Assembly (NCBI RefSeq): GCF_914767665.1 | Contig: NC_059503.1 | Span: 28,582,001 to 28,646,000, forward strand | DNA length: 64,000 bases | Direction: 5' to 3' | Source: Harmonia axyridis | Taxonomy: Eukaryota > Arthropoda > Insecta > Coleoptera > Coccinellidae | Shown here: one piece after another, positions 57,601 through 64,000 of the stretch | Position numbering within the stretch: position 1 is the stretch's first letter | Layout: the number at the start of each line of letters is the position of its first letter | The notes under the pieces: generated by a model | Database searches by the model: none | What the model saw: the letters and a program-made list of their open reading frames with translations, nothing else | Told to the model about the DNA's origin: nothing | Translations under genes and position numbers: made by a program

Positions 57601-60581
57601 TTCGGCAGCTTGGTGTTGACGTTGCCGGTTCTCCTCACAGTGGCGCTGCCACTTCTGAGGTCCTCTCACCGGTGGTGGAGTTAGAACACAGTCCCTTCTC
57701 CTCTAAGACGGACCCCACGAAGAACACCCAGATAATGAACGAGTTCAACAGTCAACTGTCCAGGATAAACTCTAGAACGGAGGCCGTAACTGCCCAGGAG
57801 CATTCTAGAGTTGGTCAGGAAATCGCACCGGCATTGCAGCTTTCTCCTCAGGAGTCGGATAACGCCAAGAAAGAAAGAAAAATATCTAGGTTTAAAGTGA
57901 GTCCTCACTCAACTCACACAATTTGAAGGGTAATATAACTTGGTAATATTTCTAGGTTAGTGTTGTTACCGAGCCTGATCCAAATAAGTTAGTTTTGCCG
58001 TCTAAAGAAAAGAAGGCGGAGGTGCTAGAACCGGTAGCTTCCAGTGTTATAGCACCTCCACAAATGAACTCTGGAGGTAACGGTCATGATCCTAAAGAAG
58101 ACAAGGCCGACGTTAAGACCATAATCAATGATACATTCAATAGTCTGGCAAATGTGTTGGCTGGAAGTCTGCCGCCAAATCAAGGTAATTATTGTTTGAT
58201 TCAGCTTTCGTTTAGATTATGCCAAATATAATGTTTTGTTTCTTGTTTTTCAGAATTCCCGTTGGAAGTTTCCAAAGTTAGGGTGAGTATAGACGTCAAA
58301 ACAAACGAGTGAATCGTTCATACCTCTACTAATATATTTGTAGTTTTGATGTCGTATTTTCCTCGTGTTTTTGTTTCTACTAAATCAGTCCGTCGTTGTG
58401 ATTTCGTCTTAACCTCTTGATTAATCTTTTTTTTTTCATGAAGAGTGCTTCAATAAGTGCGGCAAATTTCCAATGTTTAGATAACCATTCAAAGTCCTGA
58501 TTATCAGGAGGATTCTGAATCATTCAGTTGAGTTTATTGAAATTTTCCGCTCTTGTCGCACCGCTCTTTATACACGTGTAGTTCAGATTTTTTTTTTATT
58601 TTGTCTTGTAGAAGCATGGCGTAGACATCAAAACAACCAATATCGGCACCACTGTCCATTCTAACCTCACTTGTGGAAAGACTAACCAACCGAAAAATGA
58701 CACTCAATCATTTTGTCACTCTCACCTAGCCGCGCGCCCTCTTCGTAAATCTGTATCTTATGACGACTTAAAGAAAGGTATCGAGTCGATTTTGCCAATA
58801 AGAAAGAGCGCAACGGAGACCCCTGAGAGATTATCCCCCAGGAGAAGCATCGAGAACAGGAACGCATGCACCAATCTGAAGGAATATCCTCAGATCGTGA
58901 TACATCCTCCTGAAGAGAACTACAGCAACAGCATGCCTAACATCTATGCCACTTCTATGGAGTACGCACGGCCTTTGCTGTTACGCATCGCCAGCATGGA
59001 TGGAGGACTCGACGGCAGCTGTGCCGACTTTGATGAAGGCGACGATTACAGCTTCGAATCTTGTAAAAACCACTATGAGGCAGACGATCTTTTTGAGATG
59101 TCTGACGAAGACGTTCTGTCTCCACCAGCCAAAACTCATTTTGAGGAGTTCGTGAACGCCAGACGATTGCCGGAAGATTACAAACTCCGGAAAAACGAGG
59201 AAAGATACTCTAAGCACCCGAAGCTTTCCTCCAGACAGTCGTTCCACGGAATGCCATCTGCAAAGACCCACGGCGTAGCTTTGGGTTGCAACTATTCGAC
59301 CATGTCGATGGATACTCCAGGATCTGAGGATTTTACGGAGTACCATTTCGGTTCTAGAGATAGACAATACTCCTCTTACTTCGAGGATCATGGGCACTGT
59401 AGACGCGAGGAAGCTCCGAGCGAGCTACTGAAACGTCAGTTGAAGTTCAAGCATTCCAACTCGATGCACAACTTGACTAAGAGGCAAGATATCCTCTTCA
59501 GCCCTCCTAGAGAGGACGTCTTCTGTCCGTATCATACTATACACGGTGCACAGTTCCCCAGTTCACATAGAGGTAGATTAGATTATGATAACGAAAACTA
59601 TAGGTATAAAAGGTTGCATCACAGGTTCTCCTCCTCCCCTCCACCGTCTCACGACGATCATCAAAGAGATTATTCGACTAGACCTTACCACGCGTTTTCC
59701 CCGCTTAGCGCCCTTCCCTCCAATATCCACAACGTATCAACCATCTCTCATGGTAACCAGACTGCGCCGCAGTATATCGTCTGCTCCCCTCATACTGTAC
59801 ATCCAGACACGCCCAATGCTTTCGGCCACACCCATCACCATCCTCATCACCATGGTAGATCTCATCATGCGGAAGTTAGGCATGTGTACAAATGTTGTTG
59901 CGGTAAGCCATGGTGTTTGGCAGTGGTGCCTATTGAACAATATTTGGAGAGTTACTTTGTCAAAACGGTAAGATTTTCAATGAGGCCATTTTTATTTTGG
60001 TTGCGAATGGGGCGACTTGCTCTCTTGGGATCTATGCTTTCATTGCCACTCTTGGATCGGCTTTGGTACGTAATGCTTATCACTGTTTCATTTTCTACGC
60101 TTCATTAGAAGATTAATTGATAAACTTCTAATTGCTTCAGAAATATAGTGCTCGTAAGAAGCTAGCAATGAAAAATTAGGTAAAGGAAAGAACGTGTAGT
60201 GTATGCTTCATTAGCTTATAACACCAAATTTTGCTCTACTTACCTTTATTTCGTTCTTATGGGGAGTTTTATTAATTCTTCTCTCTGTTCCATAGGAAGA
60301 AACTTTCGAGGAAATGTTGAACCGACAAAAGGCTGAGTTGAATGCTCTTATGGAGGCTCATCGTAAACAGCAGTTAGAATACATGGGTAAGCTCCAGTTT
60401 GAACAAAATGTCAGCTCCCCAAAAGTTGAATGTAAAACATAGCATTTTTTGGTGGCTGATTTATGTTTTCTTTTTCTTTTCAGAATTTCATAGGAAACAA
60501 ACTGAAGGTAACTTTATTCTGTTTGATTCATGCCCTTTTGCTTAGGATTGTTGTCTTGTTTCAGAATCAAAGAAGAAGTAA
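33609..60581 (+). CDS. Wnk: WNK (with-no-lysine) serine/threonine kinase
   Basis: Chloride- and osmosensing kinase that phosphorylates the SPAK/OSR1 homologue (Fray) to control Na-K-Cl cotransport. 26 exons: 33609-33894, 37385-37709, 37774-38130, 44709-45148, 46027-46338, 46715-46968, 47820-48033, 48097-48261, 49060-49359, 50186-50440, 51205-51390, 51666-52245, 52300-53537, 53599-53868, 53925-54383, 55336-56589, 56656-56853, 56913-57346, 57396-57510, 57609-57896, 57956-58184, 58254-58282, 58612-59967, 60296-60386, 60484-60507, 60565-60581. Phases agree throughout and give about 3,220 aa plus an unresolved N-terminus. Order: Ser/Lys-rich N-terminal region, acidic segment, kinase, first PF2-like domain, a very long Gln/Pro-rich region, second PF2-like domain, RFxV motifs, Ser/His-rich segment, C-terminal coiled-coil (EETFEEMLNRQKAELNALME) and basic end (ESKKK). 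The Gln-rich exons could be alternatively spliced, since most are phase 0. Confidence 0.95.
33895..37384. other. WNK intron with transposon remnants
   Basis: Holds a Tc1-like remnant (35290-35760). Around 34610-34830 a decayed minus-strand stretch may be the 3' end of another mariner. At 36540-36680 a minus-strand frame (GFNLFEEEPGAARW) ends at a strong donor-like GTGAGT, with no partner exon found. The rest is AT-rich, without a gene. Confidence 0.5.
35290..35760 (-). mobile_element. Tc1-like transposase remnant
   Basis: Minus strand: VFSNETEFVLRTQTDI (the block around the first catalytic Asp, here mutated), then IWHRETSIGAYTEVVVIQNG and TLINHRYLTKVLEDHVI, matching the Tc1 pattern (W-G-...-G-x-L...Y...L..HV). 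No terminal repeats located; broken by stops. Confidence 0.65.
38340..38690 (-). mobile_element. LINE reverse-transcriptase fragment
   Basis: Minus strand reads FADDQAIIANDREDMEYLMQ, then EEYAKWDLTVITENLKYLLF and EEYKYLGSVHC: the catalytic (F/Y)ADD block and the following thumb region of a non-LTR reverse transcriptase. Decayed RT-like pieces may continue to about 39240. Confidence 0.72.
39401..39773. mobile_element. Inverted-repeat element, family A, copy 2 (one end lost)
   Basis: Interior matches copy 1 in reverse orientation (ttgagtcgtttctatggaaa, gtcaacgaaggccattttga). The right terminus cacttgttgcacaatatact is intact; the left end starts inside the element at cctacaactgctatgg. Confidence 0.75.
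39795..39842. repeat. Two tandem 23-25-bp units
   Basis: attactttccacacgcattg followed by acg(gc) occurs twice in a row next to the family A element; further ctttccacac copies follow at about 40019. Confidence 0.6.
40935..41913. mobile_element. CAGTGGC-ended non-autonomous element (hAT-like?)
   Basis: Left end CAGTGGCATAACTATA and right-end reverse complement CAGTGGCGTAATTATA form a diverged inverted repeat 979 bp apart. The ends resemble many insect hAT-type elements, but the flanking 8-mers (cattatat, aagtctat) do not match, so the family is unproven. No ORF. Confidence 0.5.
43271..43345 (-). repeat. tRNA-Ser/Leu-like remnant, possibly a SINE head
   Basis: Minus strand TAGTGGCCGGGTGGTTAATG resembles the A-box arm of Ser/Leu tRNAs (GTGGCCGAGNGGTTAA). 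The following anticodon and B-box regions are poorly matched and a T-run follows, so it is a decayed tRNA-derived repeat, not a functional tRNA. Confidence 0.4.
43995..44178. repeat. 83-bp tandem duplication joined by telomere-like filler
   Basis: Copies 43995-44077 and 44096-44178 differ at about one position. The 18 bases between are ata plus three CCTAA units (44081-44095). Both copies end gtccgcggtggtctcgat. Confidence 0.88.
44434..44490 (-). repeat. Dispersed repeat with hammerhead-like core, copy at 44.4 kb
   Basis: Minus strand: CTGATGA (44476-44470), then AGCAGAAGTGTTGGC, AAAAC, AATT, GTC, with flanks aatgt and acatt able to pair. The GAAA box is changed to AAAA. Confidence 0.45.
45149..46026. 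other. WNK intron holding a long inverted repeat
   Basis: Apart from the palindrome at 45336-45635 no gene or element is recognised. The exon acceptor at 46026 is preceded by a T-rich tract. Confidence 0.5.
45336..45635. repeat. Near-perfect inverted repeat, arms about 135-140 bp
   Basis: Left arm 45336-45475, right arm 45498-45635, loop about 22 bases. Only a few small mismatches and indels: for example cataatatattg against catatattg at the outer end, tcacaag against tgacaag, and ccgatactaatt against ccgtcactaatt. No coding content and no clear target duplication. It would fold into one long hairpin in WNK pre-mRNA. Confidence 0.9.
46969..47819. other. WNK intron with a possible 369-bp inverted-repeat element
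   Basis: gtcacagcctac at 47014-47025 is exactly inverted at 47371-47382. This could bound a small non-autonomous transposon. Otherwise AT-rich, no gene. Confidence 0.4.
48262..49059. other. WNK intron; carries a diverged dispersed-repeat copy
   Basis: At 48912-48955 cCTGAAGA...gacaAAACAATTGTTG is a diverged copy of the hammerhead-like repeat. Nothing else recognised. Confidence 0.4.
49191..50300 (+). other. Wnk: WNK first PF2-like (autoinhibitory/OSR1-C type) domain
   Basis: LKVEVVSQDGNKVVFRLRV, then DPKKRTHKHKENEAIQFDFD, EEMAKSGIIFEDDAKTVAQL and IKTQI-like helix (LKAQITQITKERE). This follows the kinase in all WNKs and binds RFxV-type peptides in the family. It is split by the intron 49360-50185. 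Confidence 0.88.
49360..50185. other. WNK intron, nothing recognised
   Basis: AT-rich; a short imperfect direct repeat cagtgtcacttca near 50030-50060. No ORF or element. Confidence 0.35.
50441..51204. other. WNK intron, nothing recognised
   Basis: AT-rich, no gene or clear repeat. The related phrases (aatcgattcagaaacaactg near 50890; ggaatgtaattgagtcagaa near 51075) hint at an old internal duplication. Confidence 0.35.
53286..53450 (+). repeat. Five 33-bp tandem repeats in a WNK exon
   Basis: Five in-frame units of VDQNQYIQQQQ (the last ends QQPQ) in the Gln-rich region, differing only by silent changes. A coding minisatellite likely to vary in copy number between individuals. Confidence 0.92.
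54105..54375 (+). other. Wnk: WNK second PF2-like domain
   Basis: Basic lead RRKRGGSTRHQL, then IVHKVHPDGTVECQLLCKQK, TISFKFNRSDTTPQDIIEGM and LEEHLKEIIGQLN. Same fold pattern as the first PF2-like domain; duplicated PF2 domains are known in animal WNKs. Confidence 0.82.
54384..55335. other. WNK intron; best copy of the hammerhead-like repeat
   Basis: 54858-54930 holds the repeat detailed separately. The rest is AT-rich, without a gene. The exon acceptor at 55335 follows a T-rich tract. Confidence 0.4.
54858..54930 (+). repeat. Dispersed repeat with hammerhead-like core, best copy
   Basis: A 9-bp hairpin (ttcgactga-tca-tcagtcgaa) precedes aatgtaac CTGATGA agctacagtgtttgc GAAAC aatt GTC gcaaacatt. 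The spacing and boxes CTGATGA, GAAAC and GTC follow the hammerhead ribozyme order. aatgt and acatt can form an outer stem I; the C/G bases next to the core can pair; stem III would be only two pairs, as in the short forms of retroelement hammerheads. An extra A follows CTGATGA and stem II is weak. Confidence 0.45.
55858..55869 (+). other. WNK RFxV motif (RFLV)
   Basis: Sits in KISRFLVSPVLS. RFx(V/I) peptides dock the conserved C-terminal domain of SPAK/OSR1/Fray and WNK PF2 domains. A second one, KISRFKVSVV, is split by the intron between 57896 and 57956. Confidence 0.75.
58283..58611. other. WNK intron, nothing recognised
   Basis: About 330 bases, T-rich, ends in a strong polypyrimidine acceptor. 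No gene. Confidence 0.4.
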
Positions 60582-60754
60582 TTTCAGTATATGGAAATGA
60601 AATTGAGAATGAAAGGCTGTATAAATATTGTTTATATTGTATCATAATTTGAAGAAAAAAGTCTAGTTAACCTAATTATATTATGAATCAGACAAAGACT
60701 TAATTTTTTTATACCTATATGTTCATTCATCCACAGAGATCATTGTTCTAGAAT

Positions 60755-60760
60755 AATAAA
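60755..60760 (+). terminator. Probable WNK poly(A) signal
   Basis: AATAAA about 175 bases after the WNK stop codon (TAA at 60579-60581), followed by a T-rich stretch. Confidence 0.5.
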
Positions 60761-63059
60761 ATCTGAAAGTAATATTATTTGTTATTGAAATTATTGAAAC
60801 ACTTGAACATTTACTATCAAAATAGAAAGAAGGACTATGCAATTCATATTTCATTGGAATAGCCCGTTAAAGAGGATTGTAATTACTTTGAAGTTCGCGA
60901 GCATTCAACTGATCTTGCTCAATTTTCGTAAAATTGATTGTTTCTTTTGTTTGATTTTGATCATGAATCATTTTAAAAATTACATGTGTGTTATTCATTG
61001 ATCTCAAGCTAATTGATTATATTCATATGTATATACAGGTTATATCACAAGTAATTGGAAATACATATTTAAACTATAGAATCTGCTTGAGTCCGAAAGA
61101 TTCAGATCAGTACTAAAACTATTTTACTTATAATTTTCATATTTTGCAGAGAGTGCAAGTAGTATAAATCTTAATTTGATGTGGACTAGATACATTTTGC
61201 TATGTCCTCTGATAAGGCAAGAAAACGTTTTCATAAAACAGACCCAAAATTGTAATTTTTATTAATTGAAATGTAATCAGATAAAAAAGTAAAAATTAAA
61301 GTGAGAAATTTTCTGCTTTTAGCCTTACTAAACTCATTACTAATAGAAGTCCAGTTGGGATGCTTTATCAGCTTCAATAGATGAAACCGCCAATGCTGAA
61401 ATTCCCTGATTCATTGTGTATAATTTTAAGCTTTAATTTTGTAAAGCTTTCGGCAAAGGCTGTATACTCACTTGGGTAAATTCCTTGTGGTTTTCTGTAA
61501 AATATTGGAGCAGCGTGTCACATCTTTAATGAAGTCAAGTAAATTTGGATCATGATTTGTAATTCATCATGTAATTCGTATGGTTGGAAGTTATTGCTTC
61601 AGGGGAAAAAAAAACTCTTCCTTCCCCCTCTCATTGCTCTCACCTACACTCAGGGCCATATGTAAGATGCCTAGAAAAACAAGCGAATAACCTTATTATC
61701 ATTGGTAATTACCAACAATAACCAACTGTATTCAAGCGGTTTTGGTCACATGACGTCATGAACTAGCTCTTCAAAATTACCGATTTGGATCACAGATAAT
61801 CAAAGGTAACCACACTCGAGAGTCAAAAGCTGGGGTAAACATATGGTCAGTAAAGATGTGAGTTTAAATTTGATTGAAATAAGACTTGATGAACTCCAGA
61901 CTCAAAAATTTGCAAACCTATTGACAATTCTCTGTTGATGGCAAGCTTTGGAACGAAGCGTTGAGATCTGAGCAGATCATATACGAGCGATAATATTAAT
62001 GAGACTTTTCAGCTGAAAATATGCGGTCATTTCGAATTCAGAAAATTCAGACTATGTTTCTGTTTGTTCACGTGGTCATCTCCATTTAATTTTGTTGAAA
62101 TGAATGTTTTCTAAAATTTTGATGATTTTCTTTGAATCTTCATTAATATTATTAGTAGGTATTAAGTAGAGTTGAGTAATCTTATACCTTTGGAAGTGTA
62201 TGCAAGGAAAGTATATATGTATATTGCCTGTTTCCGTACGAAACATGAAATTCGATCATTTAAAGAAATATTCATTTTGCGCACATGTCTTAACAAAACA
62301 TGAAGACTATATACTCACTAGGTTATCCGACACGCAAAAAAAATTCAAGAGATGCTATTTAAATAAATGGGCTTATTGATTGAAGGTAATTGTTTAAATT
62401 TCAGTGTCTATCAGAACACCTGTAGAGTGATCCGTAAATTTACAGAAGACTTGAAAACTTTTCGGGAGTTCAATAAAAAAATCGTACAATTATCTCGAGC
62501 TGTTTTCGAAATATGATCTATAGTTTCAAACCATTTGATCCATGAAATTTTTCGGCATAAGTTGCCTATGTAATAAAGTAACATATAAATGATGACAAAT
62601 GGGGTACATATTTCGAAATCAGAATTTCATGGAGATTATAATCAGTATGATATAAAAATTGCAGGGCGTTTTCAACTGAAAAAACAGGGTAGTATCGTGT
62701 TTCACTACTTTCGTACCAGTCTGTAGAGTCAAAAATAATTCAAGCTTATGCGTTAAAACACATTTTTTCATTACATTTCTGATATTGTTATGAAGGATGT
62801 TTTCAGAAGTGCAATAAAAAAATTTATTTTAACAACATATATTTATGCACGAAATTTCAATTTCGTGGCATTCACCGTTTAGAAGTTATGCGGAGAAATT
62901 TTTTTTGCATCAACTTTGGAAGGATATATCTCTCTTAATATGCATTTTGGGCTATAGGAAAATATTATTAATAAGTATATTTTGCAGGAAAAAATATTCT
63001 GAAAATCGCAAGTTCAAATGAAGAAGTAATTGATGATAAATTGCCTCTAGACCTTCTTA
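60761..63059. other. Intergenic downstream of WNK, no gene seen
   Basis: AT-rich with only short chance frames and no recognised RNA gene. The region 62500-62990 has the look of decayed repeat DNA but I could not assign it. Confidence 0.4.
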
Positions 63060-63204
63060 CAGTATAACTTCAGTGGTCCGGGCAGATATCGTTCCGGTAC
63101 CTGCCCGGATTATTGAGGCGTCCGGATTACTGGAGTGATTTTAATTTATGAAATAAAGCAACTTATAAATTATCAAAATAAGGTTTATTAATCATATCAC
63201 AAAA
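63060..63204. mobile_element. pogo/Tigger-like terminal fragment
   Basis: Starts after TA with CAGTATAACTTCAGTGGTCC, followed by repeated (g)tccggatta/cccggatta motifs, like the ends of pogo-type elements (CAGTxxAACCTCxxTTATCCGG). It is cut off on the right by the family A element at 63205. Confidence 0.55.
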
Positions 63205-63427
63205 AATAGTATATTGTGCAACAAGTGGGGAAAGTCCAACTTTTCTCGCGAGTGTGGAAGTTTGTGGCACGAGCCTGAAAGGCGAGTGCCGCAAATACAC
63301 GAGCGAGAGAAGGACTTTCTCCACATGTTGCACACTATACTTTTCCTACAGCTGCACAAATTTCAATAATTCAAGTAATGGACATGATTCAAATCAAAAT
63401 GACCTTCGTTGACAGTATGTGCTAATT
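63205..63427. mobile_element. Inverted-repeat element, family A, copy 3 (half copy)
   Basis: The left terminus AATAGTATATTGTGCAACAA and the inner palindrome are present, then interior sequence up to cttcgttgacagtatgtgct, where similarity to copies 1 and 2 stops. Confidence 0.75.
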
Positions 63428-63610
63428 AAGATGCATAGAATACCTGGTGTGTCTACTTATACCTGTAAAACTTTCAGACAAAACGGGAGATTTTTACCTA
63501 CTTGATTTCGAGGGATCGCGGGCTTTTCAGATGGCGCATACATCGTTTACATTTGACATTTCTCTCAATTCTCGACTCTTGTGAACCAAGGGCGTAGATC
63601 TTTTTTTCTT

Positions 63611-63915
63611 GGGGAGGGATAATCGAAAAAAAAATTTTTGACGACAACTTTTATTCATATCTGTAATGTTAAAAAAAGAAGTTTGATAATGAAGTTTGAA
63701 CCAAATTACTCGAAATAATTTTTGTTGTTACTAATTCGGTTGTTCTTACCTTGTTCTCAAATAAGAGTTACGAAGGAAAATGAGAAATTACTTGGATAAT
63801 TTTGAGAAAAAAAGTTTCATGAATATGAGCCCACAAAGGCTTTGCTTTCAATATACAGGTTGTTTCTAGTGTGTCGTACAGTTTATCAAATACTTATTAA
63901 TCTTCGCTACAGATT
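63611..63915. repeat. Dispersed repeat, family B, copy 2
   Basis: Colinear with 18012-18350, same orientation, with substitutions and small gaps. In both places it lies downstream of a family A element (17198-17646 and 63205-63427), so the two may be parts of a larger repeat. Confidence 0.65.
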
Positions 63916-64000
63916 AGGTAAATAAATACCAAAACTTATAATTAATGCATTCATTAGAGCTTACTAGCTGGATCTTAAAAATAATTTGGATTTTCCTGAG

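Noticed and set aside
58981..59397. 138-codon minus-strand ORF opposite WNK exon 58612-59967
   Set aside because: The plus frame is in phase with flanking WNK exons and has Ser/His-rich WNK-type sequence; the minus frame is a shadow.
1..64000. CRISPR arrays, bacterial operons, riboswitches, functional tRNA or rRNA genes
   Set aside because: None seen; the tandem repeats present are mobile-element or minisatellite type, and the only tRNA-like piece (43271-43345) is decayed.

Overview
This is a window of an AT-rich animal nuclear genome, almost certainly an insect and probably a beetle or another non-dipteran. The evidence is: split genes with many short introns (50-60 bp is common) and clean GT-AG junctions; a short-form GNPTAB and a single very large WNK kinase gene; insect-type mobile elements (mariner, PIF/Harbinger, piggyBac, Copia, jockey/CR1-like LINEs, a THAP-bearing P-like element); and short CCTAA arrays like the TTAGG telomere repeat of many non-dipteran insects. 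No prokaryotic, organellar or CRISPR feature is seen.

Six protein-coding genes can be built exon by exon. (1) 228-3114, plus strand: GNPTAB, the lysosomal mannose-6-phosphate tagging phosphotransferase, nine exons, 653 aa. (2) 8265-9714, plus: a two-exon protein with twelve C2H2 zinc fingers. (3) 10517-13240, minus: eIF2B subunit beta, eight exons, 347 aa, convergent with the zinc-finger gene. (4) 27157-30089, plus: Gen/GEN1, an XPG-family Holliday-junction/flap nuclease, six exons, 678 aa. (5) 30195-30539, minus: a two-exon, 94-aa single-pass membrane protein, convergent with Gen. (6) 33609-60581, plus: a WNK kinase with 26 recognised exons encoding about 3,220 aa; its extreme N-terminus is not resolved.

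The spacers and large introns are full of mobile DNA. 3.7-7 kb holds a mariner remnant and an internally deleted Harbinger element abutting the end of a second one. 11.7-18.7 kb holds LINE fragments, a retroposed sequence with a 15-bp target duplication, a piggyBac remnant and an inverted-repeat element seen three times in the window. 18.8-26.1 kb is one decayed minus-strand Ty1/Copia element with two 284-bp LTRs, and its 5' LTR is split by a 1,582-bp P-like transposon with an exact 8-bp target duplication. The WNK introns hold Tc1 and LINE remnants, a CAGTGGC-ended element, a near-perfect inverted repeat with arms of about 135-140 bp, and a tandem duplication joined by telomere-like filler. 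The last 3 kb is intergenic with pogo-like and inverted-repeat element ends.

The genes do not form one pathway. They are ordinary housekeeping and signalling genes (lysosomal sorting, translation initiation, DNA repair, ion and volume signalling) in a transposon-rich neighbourhood. The less expected signals are the nested P-like element, the six-copy motif in the Copia 3' region, telomere-like filler at rearrangement points, a dispersed repeat with a hammerhead-like core, and the long intronic inverted repeat.
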